Source of the DNA: Pseudofabraea citricarpa | Lineage: Eukaryota; Ascomycota; Leotiomycetes; Helotiales; Dermateaceae | Length of the DNA stretch: 64,000 nucleotides | Assembly (NCBI GenBank): GCA_029641185.1 | Contig: JAPWGK010000007.1 | Coordinates: 1-64,000, forward strand | Reading direction: 5' to 3' | In this document: piece by piece, positions 48,297 through 60,190 of the stretch | Position numbering within the stretch: the stretch's first letter is position 1 | Layout: each line of letters starts with the position of its first letter | Program-made: the position numbers and the translations under genes | The notes under the pieces: generated by a model | The model's input: only the letters and a program-made list of their open reading frames with translations | Databases searched by the model: none | Told to the model about the DNA's origin: nothing

Positions 48297-51092
48297 TTAC
48301 AGTCGAATGATGACTCCTTCGCTCGCCCAGCCGAGGGCGCCGAATTCACGCACGGCGCAAGCGATACAGCCGCGTCCTCGCCGGCTGATCAGCCCACTCC
48401 AACCGCGCTCTGCACACAAAGCTCTGGCAAGGATTTCCATGTCACTTCCAAAGTGATGGCTCTGATGCTGTCCAGATCTCAAGTCTAAGTTCTTAAGTAA
48501 GGTGGAAACTTCTTCGGATTCGCCAGATGTGCAGTCAACGATGAGAGCTCTTGGGATATTACTGGCCGATGAGGGTGATCGTGCTTGCTCATCGTTAGGT
48601 AGGGTTTGCGAGATAAGTGAGGAGAGAGACTGAGATGGGGTTGATAGAAGATCGGGTAATGCGACTTGGGTGAAGGTGAAAGACTTGTGTAGAGGATGTC
48701 CTGGTGGTTGTAAGTTTTAATTTGGCAATCAAGTGACAATGATTTAACATACCATGATCGGATGTGGCTGATGGGGATGCAACAGGAGATATAGGGCTTG
48801 TAGGCGAGTTTAAAACATCCGTATGTTTGGAGGGGATACATGGATGTGCAGTTACAAACTGCACATCGTGTGTCAATGCAAAATTAACCTCTCTCCTAGC
48901 AGAATCCGTCCCAAGTGAAAAGCGCATCATTGCCGAGTAAGTGTTTATTTCTGGCTCTTCGGTGACATCGGACAAAGGAGTTGGTGTTTCCTTAGTTGGG
49001 GTTGTGTGGACCGAATCGACGGCTGCAAAGAAATCTAGAGACTCAAGAATAATGGAGGGCAACTGTTGCGATTCCTTATCATACGGAATGGTGAAGTCGC
49101 CCGGAAGGATCGATGATACGTCCGAATCACCAATAACATAACCATCGCGTTCGACCGTTGACTTCTGCCATATTCGAGCCTTCTTTGAGTCGGAACTAGA
49201 TGGATCTACAGTAGTAAAATTAGCCTAGATTCGGCAGTGAAAGATTTCCTGAGAGGCTAAATCAAGAAATATCACACGATAGGCAAAACCATCGAAAGCT
49301 TCTTACCAGTTTGTCCATCGGTCTCAACATCAATGTTTACCCAACCTTCACCAGCACCCCGCGGCTTAACATCTGATGATATCCAGCCCATGCATTCTCG
49401 TGAATCTCTACCGCCAGCCAATACACGGCCAACAATACATGACGTGCTCCAGTAGCTTCGGTTGAGATATATGAAACCCCCGTAAAGGTTTGCATCCTCA
49501 CCAAGTCTCGCAACCGCATCATCGTCGCTTTCTAATAAGGTTGATATCAAAAAGTGGCTCATACCTTCACCAGGTAGCACCAGACCACTGAGATAGGAAT
49601 TCGAAAGCCATCCAGTGGGCTGCATCAGTCCTGAGATTTTCTGCGGTCTGGAAATTCCTCGTCGGATCGTGGGTCGTCGGCTTGGAAAATAGGAAGAAGA
49701 GCGTTGCGTTCCAACGGACATAGGGGTACCATTTGCAGGTGTGCCCTGAGCACTGTCAGAAATACCAATTCCATTTGCAGAAACCTTTGCAACAAGCATT
49801 TCAAGGTTTGGCCATTCTAGCTTGCGCGCAAAGTGGATCAAACCAGAAAGCTGACGTTCTTGGTGTCTCCCTCGGAATTGAAAGCTCTCCATATTTTCGA
49901 CGCCCTCCGGTTCAGCAGTCACTTGCGAGGTACCAGTCAACGTCGCCAACCATCCAGCAGATGCTTTCTTTTCTGCAATGGCCTCCGGTTTTGTCCTCTC
50001 GATCTTGATATTTTCCAACCAACTTCGGGCAAGGATCAGAGACCATTTAACTCTTTCAGTCGCATTTTTATCAAACCGATGCAGCGCAGCAGGTTTTACA
50101 AAGTCTTGACCCTCTTCTATGTTCTGACTCTCAGCATCCAGCCTGACTATTAGTTCGCACGATAAAAGTATCTGCAACAAAAGCCAAAACTTCTGAGCGC
50201 CAGGCTCTACATCCTCGCCATTAATCTCAATACCATCCTCTAGATCGGGTTCTAGAGGTGAACCCCAGAGAATCTGACCAAGACGTATGCGCCACTCTAC
50301 TAGACTAAAGTCAATCCACACGCCAGGGGCACCTAACACTCGCAGTAAAAGCTCAATTTGGACCTGAAGACTGTAGGGATCGTCTGCATCGGTCACCCGA
50401 GACGGTGGATATAAAAGTTGAGTAAACAACTCCGTATAAAGTTCCACAACAGAACGACCACTCCGTATAGAATCACTATGATACGTAATGCTCACATTAA
50501 CAAGGTGATCTATCAGTGTGGCCTCGCTAAATGCGCGCAGCCCATCTTTGCTGTGGATAAACTGCCTTCTTCTTTGTACGAGCGAATCTGATCCACCCTC
50601 TGGTAAGTCTTCCTGCGATTCATTCAGTGCATCTGCGACTGCTGTCTCTAGCGAGGCTGTATAACCCGTTGTTCCTCTTTCAATGCCTTGCATCGACAAC
50701 ATGCTGGGACGCTCTCGACAACGAGGCATGTAATGAGCCTGTATCTTCTCATGGTGTTCTTTTAGTGCCTCTGGATTCTTGCTCGCATCTCTTGTTACAT
50801 GAGGTAATGCTGTAACAGAGCCCCAGGCAGCATCTTGAATATGAAGATGGTCACTGAGGTCTCGTATGGATAGCTCCTCGTCCCATGGGTAAGCCACAAA
50901 TGGGTGTGGTGCTCCCGTGTGATGGCCCTCAGACCTGACGAAGAACTGAGGCGCACCAGAGAATAGCTTGTGTAACTCGGGAGTCTTTAGAGGAGAAATT
51001 ATTCGATCGAGCTTCAGGGTAGCTTTGGTCGGTTGGGGCTCGACTGTGTCTGGCCCCGGTGGGGGTGGAAGAGGTTTATTTGGATTCGACAT
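48297..51092 (-). CDS. Large conserved-looking protein of unknown function, 880 residues
   Basis: The model has three exons on the minus strand: 49307-51092, 48753-49205 and 48297-48700. The introns are 101 nt (GTAAGA..CTGTAG) and 52 nt (GTATGT..CACCAG), and the total is an exact multiple of three. Without splicing the first exon would appear to end at 49272 with 606 residues, which is misleading. The start is Pro-rich ('MSNPNKPLPPPPGP'). A long helical, Leu- and Trp-containing body (about 30-600) follows, with segments such as 'WDEELSIRDLSDHLHIQD', 'YTELFTQLLYPPSRVTDADD' and 'QKFWLLLQILLSCELIVRLD', then a Ser/Thr-rich linker. The C-terminus is compact ('IPRALIVDCTSGESEEVSTL', 'SGLISRRGRGCIACAVREFG'). 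No TM segment or signal peptide is seen. I cannot assign a family. Confidence 0.82.
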
Positions 51093-52478
51093 CGGAGTAG
51101 TCGGTGATGAAGGGGAATTTGAGGGTGATATTTGCAGATCCGTTATCTGTGAATATTTATCAACAATGTCCCCGCTGTAGATCGAAGGGGTCTCGTGGGT
51201 TTCCTGCTCTGCTGCTGCAGCTCAGATTGGCGGCTCGAACTCGTACCTTGATTTGTGCACTTTGTCGGCGCGCATCTCGGCCATCAGCTTGAATGCTGGA
51301 TCTTCTGAGCAGGCCGCGAAGGAAGTCGCGTTTGGAGAGTCTGCGTTGTACTTTCTCGCTGTTGACATGATCCACCTCGACACCGCTGCGGTCTTCGCGC
51401 CTGCTCGCACTTCTTGGATGCTTTAAGAAAGAAAAAGAGGGCATCGTGACGTGACGTAGAAATATCACCAGAGCTCCACCTCATAAAGGCAAAGAACTCC
51501 GGGTCACCAGACACAAGGAAACAAGAAGATGGGGAGATAAGAGAGGATCACGAGCATCTACACGTCGGCGTCGCGTTGATGTTCAGGAAGATCCAAGGCC
51601 AGGCAAGGCAAGACAGGGCAGGGCAAGGAAATGCATACTTGATGGGGGAGCTTAACTTGGTAATAACGGATGCTTGAATCTCAGCCGTCCCTAGTTTCTA
51701 AAAGCAGGATATGCTTTCAGAGGCGCTGCATGCCTGCATCGCGCTGCAGCAACTTTCGATGGGGGGGAACGAGTGGCCGAGTGACGTTGAGCCTTGGCGG
51801 GTATGGGCGCGGGCGGACAAGCGTGACAAGCGTGACAAGCAAGCAGGAGTTGTGCTGTACTTTGCTGTGTTGTGCTATGTTATGCTGCCGATGCCCTGTT
51901 TTTTCCTCTCCCTCGAACCAGACAGCTCACAGAGCGAGGAGCAGAGCACGAAACACCACTAACCCCTCCCCCCTTCCCAGCTGGCTCCGTAATGCTTTCA
52001 TAGCAGAATTACACACAATCAATGGGCCTTTGTCGGCAGGTTTGCGCCAGCTGCATCTCTACAGTAGCTCCTGTGTCTCGCATCGCGGCTGGCTTGCCAT
52101 GTGAAAGGGCAGCGTTCGAGGCCCCTTCATGCGCTCTTTCAGCCTCAACAGCTTTGTGCATACTATTGGGCAATGTCAAAATCACTCAATGTCACTACGG
52201 ATATGGAACACCCCATGGGCCTCGAATCAAGGCCCACTACCACTTCACAAAGACATTGTTGCGTAGAACCAGCCATTCATTGCGCTTCTCGATAATTCCC
52301 CGCAAATGGAGAAACAGAAGCTGTTTGACGACGCCCATAATCCACATGTTATGCTCCTAGCCCCATGTACCAATGGAATACCATCAACGCCATACAACCC
52401 TCGGGTATTCTCTGCAAAGCCATGTGTGCTGTAATAAACCATTGAAATGAAATCCTGACTGCTATGCGTTCGTTCCCA
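51093..52478. other. Intergenic with short tandem repeats
   Basis: No gene is supported. Imperfect 'ggcaaggcaag' repeats lie near 51595-51632 and a 9-bp repeat (GACAAGCGT, about three units) near 51816-51842. Frames on the minus strand at 51160-51514 overlap one another and show no domain. Confidence 0.45.
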
Positions 52479-53331
52479 TCATGCTGCAGGAGTCTCGTGA
52501 ACAACTACGAGAATGTATTTTGGATCCGGCACAATAACAAGTTCGTGTTTTTTGGTCCTTAATCGCAAGAGTTTGACTTCGTCCTATCGTACTTGTCAGC
52601 CACCGCCCTTGCGAGGATATATGCCATCTTACCTCAGAATCCAACCCTTGTACGAGCCCGCTAGTCGCATTCACAAAATTCCATGCCATAGATGCAAGCT
52701 CCTCGACACCAGACGGAGAGAGCGCAGGTGGCTGCCCGTTGGACTCAGGGACCGTGGCGCTGGCAGTGCTGGCTGACATAGAAGTAGTTCCAGCATACAG
52801 CACATGGGATGTAGCAAATTGGCCCTGGGTCCTTAGTATTGCGCCGGAAGATCGGTCTAACACCACCACGGCCTGGACAGTAGCCTTCTGCGACAAGCGT
52901 GCTAGATTGTCCTCGATCGTGAAATCGGTCCCAGCGCCCTGCGTTTTGTCAGATAGGATCGGAGTTGGAAGCTGAGGCGGAAGATTTTGATAATTACCTG
53001 CCATTGGAAAGTTTCCGGTTGCATTTTCGGCAATCTCACACAAGTCGCATTTGCCGCATGGGACGGATACACCTTCTCTTTCTACACAGTCGCTGCAGTG
53101 GCAATGAGCTCCGCAGTTTGTAAGGAGATCGAGGTTGGGAGTTAGGATTTCGAGTTCAAGTATCTCATCTGGTGTTCGGCCCGCAGTGGTCTCCCTGTGA
53201 ACCAAGATCCTAGGAGCATGAGCTTCGCGAGATCTCTTATCGCGATAAGCGTTGATGGCGATGGAGGATAGTACACCCGCTCCGAACGAAAATAAAATAA
53301 TGGGAATAACCCTCAACTGCGGTGAACTCAT
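52479..53331 (-). CDS. Roadblock/LC7-domain protein with membrane and Cys-rich N-terminal part
   Basis: Two exons, 52633-53331 and 52479-52583, with a 49-nt intron (GTAAGA..GATAG), encode 267 residues. Splicing replaces an unrelated-looking tail with 'DEVKLLRLRTKKHELVIVPD', the expected last strands of a roadblock fold. The roadblock/LC7 domain spans about 138-267 ('IEDNLARLSQKATVQAVVVL', 'SGAILRTQGQF'). Family members are dynein light chains or Ragulator-type GTPase regulators. Unusually, about 110 residues precede it: one TM segment (about 7-27) and a cluster of seven cysteines (73, 77, 79, 82, 92, 95, 98). A second ATG at residue 110 would give a normal-sized stand-alone roadblock protein, so either a true fusion, two overlapping products or two genes read as one is possible. 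Confidence 0.8.
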
Positions 53332-53375
53332 TGTTCTGTTGTTGCTAACGCAAACCTTGACAGTGTTGTTTCGAA
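53332..53375. promoter_or_regulatory. 44-bp divergent start-to-start region
   Basis: The roadblock gene and IPI1 start back to back with only 44 bp between the two ATGs. Each core promoter must overlap the 5' end of the other transcript, unless the true roadblock start is the internal ATG. Confidence 0.5.
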
Positions 53376-54737
53376 ATGGGTTCTAGTGCTAGGAAGAAGA
53401 AAGAAAAGAAGAAGGACTTTCAGGTAACCACATCCCATCGCCCAACATCCCCGCGCGCACACCCCGCTTACACCACAATTTCTAGAAAGTCAAGCTCAAG
53501 GTTGGAAAGACCAAAGCCAAGGCTGACAATTTCACCGACACAAGCTTCAAGGCAAAATGTCAGTATATGATTCTATCTACTTATCAACCTAGGGTTCATT
53601 GCTATGTCTGGTGTTTTGTCAAGGTACAAGACGCACCATGAGAAGATTCATTTTATGACTACTTTGAAAAATTTCCCACGCAGTGTCTGTCTCGCACTGA
53701 CATAGGCATTGGCATGAGAGTAACTTCTTACCATAAGCTCTTTACCGCGGTCTTTCAGGTTTCCTGATCCGAGCTTTCTTCCCTTTCTTCAAATCACGGC
53801 TTTGTGCACATGCTGATCGTTCTTAGCCATTGTGGTAAATCAGCAGTCCCTCACTACCGCAGCGCCCTCATCCGCAGTGCAATTCCTCCACTACCTCTCT
53901 CTTGCCTCGTCCTCCCATTCTGATACACAACGACGCGATGCTCTCTCATATCTTGCGACGCAGATCGCGTCGCGCCCAGTGAACGAAGCTATACCTGTTC
54001 CAATATCTGTCTTACTTCCAAAGCTTACGCCTCTGATTCTCGATGGCTCAGCATCTGTACGAACCCAACTTCTCAAGTTACTGCGTCTTCTTCCGCCTGC
54101 AGAAATTGGTTACCATGCTGAAAAGACATTGCTATACGTGCGAGCTGGCATGACACATCTGGCTATTGACATTTCCAGCGATGCTCTTGCTGTGCTGGAA
54201 TGGATGCTTGAGGTTGCGGAAGATGAAGTGGTATCATGCCCAGGTGGTTGGGTCAAAACGCTAAAGTGTTTCATGTCAATGATGGGTTGGACACCAAGCA
54301 TCAGTGCTACAGGTTGGAGTTCAGCCAGCAGAGCTCATTTAGGAAAGGCAGGCAAAGCTTTCCCTAGGCAGTTATATGTTCTTTCGAAATTCTTGAAATC
54401 AGGATTTGCCAAGGAGTCACAAGTTGAAGCAGAGGTTGACGTATTCAACAGAACTATGTGGCCACTGAGAGATACTCCTCTGATGATGGTTCCCAGAATT
54501 CCTAATGCATATGCATATCTGAATCTATTTGGTGCACCAAGAGATGAGGAAGGCGAAATGTACGCAGAAAGAGAAACAAGACAAAGAGTTTTCCACAAAT
54601 TATTCCAAACAGCAGTGGAAAAAGGCATTGAGAACGCCAAAAAGGCAGCAGGAGAATCAGGAAGAGCTGCTTCGGTGTTGACCAAAGTCCTTAAAGAAGG
54701 CATGGACGATTACGAGGTTGTTGATGATACCCTATAA
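53376..54737 (+). CDS. IPI1: Pre-rRNA-processing protein IPI1 (Rix1 complex)
   Basis: Three exons, 53376-53423, 53486-53558 and 53827-54737, encode 343 residues. The N-terminus 'MGSSARKKKEKKKDFQ', then 'KVKLKVGKTKAKADNFTDTS' and 'FKAKSIVVNQQSL' across the junctions, is the characteristic Ipi1 opening. The rest is a helical-repeat (ARM-like) protein with 'DALSYLATQI', 'LLPKLTPLILDGSASVRTQL' and 'SCPGGWVKTLKCF'. Ipi1 acts with Rix1/Ipi2 and Ipi3 in the nucleolus and nucleoplasm, in late pre-60S maturation and ITS2 removal. The second intron is 268 nt, unusually long for this window, with a non-consensus donor (GTCAGT). The splice is supported because it regenerates the conserved serine before 'IVVNQ'. 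Confidence 0.93.
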
Positions 54738-57092
54738 AAAGTTTAAAGGTTGGAGTAATGGAGTTCATCACGGGGTTCCTGGCGGTACATATTTTTCATA
54801 CAAATAGGTGTTCACGGATGGAAAACTAAAAATGGATCGATTCTGTCATCAACCCATTCTTATACTTGGATTCCGTATTATGATTGAAGTCACTCAGCAT
54901 TTGAGTCACTTGGTGTCTTTTAATTAATACCTAAGTCCGAACATTCAGCGCTTCAAGTCAAGGAATCAGAGCCTTGAGTACCAAACTCAAATACAAGGTA
55001 TTTCGTACTGTATTTGGAAAGTTACAGTTGGCTAGGCCAACCCACTCTACATCGATGTACCTTGGTAACGCAAATTTGCCGGCGCTCTTTCCTAACATCC
55101 CACTAAATTGAGCCACTGCTGTACTTCTCAATCCGCATTTACTTATTTCCCTTCCTCTACAGTACGGTAATGTTCAACATCTAACGCACAAGCTCAGCTG
55201 GTAACTGCAGCATAGCGATTTTTCGAGTGTGTCTTCTAATTGGATACCCAAAATGGAGACCTGCCACTAATGTGGAATGTGCCTCACCATAACCCCAATC
55301 GTGCAGCAACCTTCCATGTCCAATTCCCTTTTCCCTGTAAGGATCGTCTGTTCTTCATTCCAGAGATAAGCCAAGTGCGTTTTCACACCGCCTTCGAAAC
55401 TCAAACCTCAATCAAAGTAAGAGACACAGCGAGTTCTATTTTCAAGAACCTGTATTAATATGGTTATCGGGGGGATCCTTGTGCGAGAAGCAGCATAGCT
55501 TCTCACGATATTGTGGGAATATGCCAAGGGGCTTTCGTCTACAACTATTGAATTCGGTTACGGAAATCAGGTGCTGATTGGCGATGAGATGCAAACAATT
55601 GGATTAGACTCAAGTAACAGTAAAAGCCAAAATCAAATTGCCGTTTTCCTACTGCTTGCCTGTCAGAGTTAGACTTGAAGTATGAGACCAGAGACGAAAA
55701 TAACTTGAATGGATAGAGAAAGGCCTTGAATTTCTGCTATGGGTAGAGTAGAGATTCTCAGATGAAACCTCAGTCAAGAAACCACTTCTTCTCTTGCAAG
55801 CCCTCCCTGTCTGGCAAATCTAGATATATACATGGCCAGAACACTGGAGTCAAGTGATAGCCAACTAATATTCGGAAACCTGTATCATACAGCTATTCCT
55901 GTCTTACAAGATTCTACTAGCGGGACGGGTCTAGAAATAAGTCATGGAGTAGGGACAATGTTTACCAACCGGGATTGCGGGTGTGGAATAAGGGAGTAGA
56001 GAAAGACAGCACGGGTTGAAAAATATACCCACCTCCTACCTGTACGTATAAGACACGGCCAGGCCGGCATCGCTGCGTGGTATAGCGATAGATATTATAA
56101 TCCATATAACCTCGAATTATTTTTACAGTTCTCTGGTATAACTTATAGCAAGTCTTATATTCACTACATCACACCGTTCATTGGTTTTATTCCCTTTGAC
56201 CCTTTGGGGGTTTGAAATCATTCTAAATCACTGTATGCGTTTGATTTTCGTTTTATCTTATTGTCTTATGTTCTTTGCCAATATGAGCCTGTTCCGCCTC
56301 CCTCATACGTACAACTTACCTAGATACCACCTTGTGGATAGATGAGTGACCAAACAAAGGGAGAATCTAACTCCAAAAAGGATAACTGCTGATATCACAG
56401 TACATTCGTAGATTAATGTTATGTAGATGGGTAGGGCGGGTATGAATCTGGTGACCCTGCAGCTTGGAATTGTAACCTCTTGCAAGAGGTCTCAAATTAA
56501 TCTATTACATTTTGTAGTTATCTATATTCCAGTGGCTTTGAAAAACCGCTGTATCTTGCCTCAACTCCGACCCGACTTTGTCGCCGGCCTTGCAGTCCAG
56601 TGCACTTCAAAAAAAAGCCTTCGAGTCTATCTACTGCAATACTTTGCTCTCATCCACAACGAGCAAGTGCGCAGGGCGGAGTACTCTTCTAAATAATATT
56701 GTAATTAAAGTCAAGGTACTTCTGATACTTTGTACTCTAGTATCTAGTTACAATTGTCAATTCTGTTTCATCAAACTGTAATACCTTGTAAAGAATGGAG
56801 AATAAATATGCTCGTATCCTTTCTAACCTCGATGTAGAAACAACAGCAGTAACATACCTGAGAGATGAACATTACTTACGAAACATTTGCAACGGATCAG
56901 GTTGTTCTTCGCTCGGTCTCTGTGATTGTAGCTGTGGACTCTGAAATTGCAGAGCATGCTATGATGTTTGGAATAATACAATCATATAGCAAGCTTGATA
57001 CAAGTCTAAACGATATGCAGTGAGCAAATCAACGAAAGTTCACGATTACAGATTTCTCGTGAATTATGGTATATATTGGCACCTTTTCATGA
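54738..57092. other. Intergenic, 2.35 kb, no supportable gene
   Basis: I see no domain-bearing frame on either strand. The region holds the 3' flanks of IPI1 and of the convergent seven-TM gene. Composition is ordinary. Confidence 0.5.
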
Positions 57093-59280
57093 TCAGGGAG
57101 GCATTGCTGAAGTCGGTGGTGTTGGCAGTGGCTCAGAGGGTGACGACGTTGCTTGTGGGTTCAAATCTGGTGTATGTGTAGGAGAGGCTGTGTCGGGATC
57201 AGAAGAAACAACAATAGCAGGGGAACCTGGGCTCATGGGTATATCTGCCATAGCGGTGATGGAAGAAGCAGACCGGCTATTGCCCGTATGGCTGTGATGG
57301 ACCGGTGATGGCACTTCAAGTGTGTCCCGGCGCTGTGGAAATCTACCTCCCATTGAGCCAGCAGATGCAGATGAAGGAGGGCTCTGTGCATCGGACAAAC
57401 TGCGTTCGGCCTGCAATGTGCTAGCATGGGGTCTTCGTGCAGTGGACACCGGGACTGATATTGGTGGCCGGGATAACTGTGGCGACTGAGGTGATCCTGC
57501 TCTCAGTGACGCGTTACCTTCGATATCTAATCTGGATACGACACTGCTGGTGAAACTGCCTGATCTTGAACGTTGTGGACGAAGTGCCGGCGTGATATTC
57601 CCGTCAGCGTCTCGGCTCGGGTTGTACACCTCCCTGATCCGAGGCAGCTCACTATTTCGCTGTTCCTCCCCTGGAATCTCAGGCCAGTCAACTGCCTTTC
57701 CGTGCTTGAAGTCCGAGTCGTCGAACCGATCTGGCGCTGCAGTACCGAGGTAGCTACCGAGCCAAGTTAAAGCCTTAGCCACTTTACGTCTATTGCCTAC
57801 GTCGGTAGTCTGGCCTTGCACCGTGGCAGGTTGACTGGTTATAGGCCCTATTTCACCCGAAGTTCTTTGACCATCGTTCGAGAAACTATGGCGCATATCG
57901 GTAGCACCTGGAGTAACGACAGAGTGGGAGGAGGCTGTGGATATACCTAGGCCGACGCCTTGCATCGAGCAATTACAAGGATGCATTGAAGCAGTATTTA
58001 TCTTCTCTTCGTTCTCCATATCTGCTGCCAGAAGAACATACAACGATCCAAGTGCAGCCAGTCCACTTCCAATAATAGGCGCCCATTGGCCTATAAACAG
58101 CACGGAATCTGTCAGCACTCTATAACAACCAAGAAAAAAGGCGACCACCTACCGATACTAGCTATGGGCTCAGTCTGATGGCTAACTTGCGGACTGAAGA
58201 AATTCATCTCGCCAATAATAAGGATAGCAAGTACTGCGGCTCCGAATACAGGAATCTCCACTCCACTCAAGAGCTCACGAATCCAACTATTGACCCTCCT
58301 CATTGTCTCATTAGTAGCGCCATTCGTGCCCTGAATCGGCTCATCGTCATCTCTATCGCCAAAACGTGTTTTCCAGTTGATCTTTAGAATCTTGTTCCAC
58401 ATGGATACTAACGAGAGGATGGCGGGGATACAACATGCAGCTGCGAGAAGTGTGGCCGTTTCGAACTTGAGCTTGTCCGGTGCAGGAATTACAAAAATGT
58501 CGCTCGCCGCACCGGCTCGTAAGGGAGAGGACGGGACAAAGCAATCGAGACCACATGTGATGTCGTAGGAGAACTGGTCCGCATCGAGAGAAATTGGTTT
58601 GCCATTGTCGTCGTTTGTGCAATCAGATGTTTCAATTCGGAAGAACTCAACCGTCAAACTCAACAAACCTTCAAGAAAGAGGTTAATCATTAACAAGGTC
58701 CAAAGATGATCAAGACTGCTGCTTACCAGCAAGAATTAGGCCGGTCCATAAGAAGATAATGTTCCGACCAGGATCATAGAAGTACGTTCTAGAAAGCCTA
58801 ACCGTCACTGGAGCAGCCAGAATACCTATGGAGCATAGCTGAAAAGCTCCATATACATCCATGTCAACGGCACCTAAGATGTCAGCTATGAAAAAACATA
58901 TCGGGCATGAATAACTCACCGTCGACGTGGATTGCCGCGAGAACAATGCCGTGGACAGCAGCGACAGCAGGGAAAAGCAATGCAGCTGCTAAGCTAGCGT
59001 TTCTAAGCCAGTCTGCTTTTCGAGCTAAGACACAGGCTGCTATGAGAACATAATACCTATGGAGAAAATAAGAGGAGCTTATTTAAGGTTATGGGGCGCA
59101 TAGGTGTGCGAAGTGGAGAACTTACAAGATCCTTGAGCCAGGTCCATACTGGCCGGATACTGGCCAAGCACATATAACTTGCAAAGCATTCGTGGCATTC
59201 GTGGCATTCGTAGCTGCAGTTGTAATTGTATCGTTTCGAACAATGAGGGTTTGCAGCGAGGTCGAAGAGAACGCTGGCAT
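57093..59280 (-). CDS. Seven-TM membrane protein with long Ser/Pro-rich tail
   Basis: The model has five exons on the minus strand: 59126-59280, 58920-59056, 58727-58873, 58153-58668 and 57093-58090, encoding 650 residues with introns of 46-69 nt. The N-terminus has repeated Asn-X-Thr sites ('NATNATNA'), so it is probably outside. Hydrophobic segments follow: 'YYVLIAACVLA', 'AALLFPAVAAVHGIVLAAI', 'FQLCSIGILAAPVTV', 'IIFLWTGLILAGLLSL', 'TATLLAAACCIPAILSLV', 'VFGAAVLAILIIGEM' and 'PIIGSGLAALGSLYVLLA'. A loop between segments 4 and 5 carries three cysteines. The last 330 residues are Ser/Pro/Thr-rich and probably cytoplasmic. The plan (outside N-terminus, seven TM, phosphorylatable tail) is receptor-like, but I see no known GPCR signature. 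Confidence 0.83.
59191..59218. repeat. 9-bp tandem repeat inside the seven-TM gene
   Basis: GTGGCATTC-type units occur about three times. On the minus strand they encode the Asn-Ala-Thr repeats in the N-terminus of the seven-TM protein, so copy-number changes would alter the number of glycosylation sites without breaking the frame. Confidence 0.75.
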
Positions 59281-60190
59281 GACCCCGCGTCCGTGTCTAA
59301 ATCAGCCGTTATAGATGGTATAGAAATAGTAGAAAAGATGCGTCGCTTCGTGTCGTTCGTGTCGTTCGTGTCGTTCGTGTGTTGTATAATTTTACTACAT
59401 GTTATATTCGCTCGTCGTTAAAAGGAGGTTTTGTCTGTCGAGCAATGGATAAAGAATCACTCTGTGGCCACCTACCTAAGTAGAAGCCTCTCGGAAGCCT
59501 CATTGTTGATCAGGGCTGCAGCTGCCAAGCCATCTCACCTCACCTGCAGTCAGCAAACGTCACAATCGTAGCCGTTGCACAGCTAAAGCAGCCGAATCAG
59601 GCACCCGGCATGGACTTGGGTCACGCAGACTCTGTGTGTGCATTCATACACGGCGGCGTCTTTACGTGATTTTTGTCGGTGAGGGATAATTGGAGTACGG
59701 CGGAAGGTGGCAGTGGATGATGGTAGTGGATGGTAGTGAATGGTAGTAGATACAGTAGAGTAGGTACCTAGGTAGTAACCGAACGATTAGTGGGTGGCAC
59801 TGGGCTGGGGCTGGGGCTGGGGCTGTTTAGCGATTTCTTGGTGGCCATCATCACCCGCCAACCGGCGTACCCCGTACCGTCCCGTGCCCCATTTACCTAA
59901 GCCCACCTTAATTCTTACCAGACCAGATCCTCGACACTTTTTGATTCTTTTACTCTCACAACCCAGGCAAGAGGAATTTGCTCCTTGCCAGGTCTATCTT
60001 CATCAATGTCCTGCGTCTCTACTCTCGAGGGCGCTTACCTTGTCTCATAAGGCAGAGCGCTTGTCGCCACAGGTCGGCATCCTTGTGTGATTGATTGATT
60101 GATTGAACTTCTCCCACAACACCGTCATCCTTTGAAGATTCACCGAGGCGTCCATTAAGCAGAGCACTTTAACACGAATGTATTGTCGAA
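59281..60190. promoter_or_regulatory. Divergent intergenic region rich in short tandem repeats
   Basis: The promoters of the seven-TM gene and the ion transporter must lie here. The region contains GTGTCGTTC units (about 59341-59380), GGTAGTGGAT-like units (59705-59755), CTGGGG units (about 59803-59824) and a TGAT repeat (about 60087-60106). No gene is seen. Confidence 0.5.

Noticed and set aside
53559..53826. Intronic C/D snoRNA in IPI1
   Set aside because: CTGA motifs are present, but I could not find a matching TGATGA-type C box or terminal stem.
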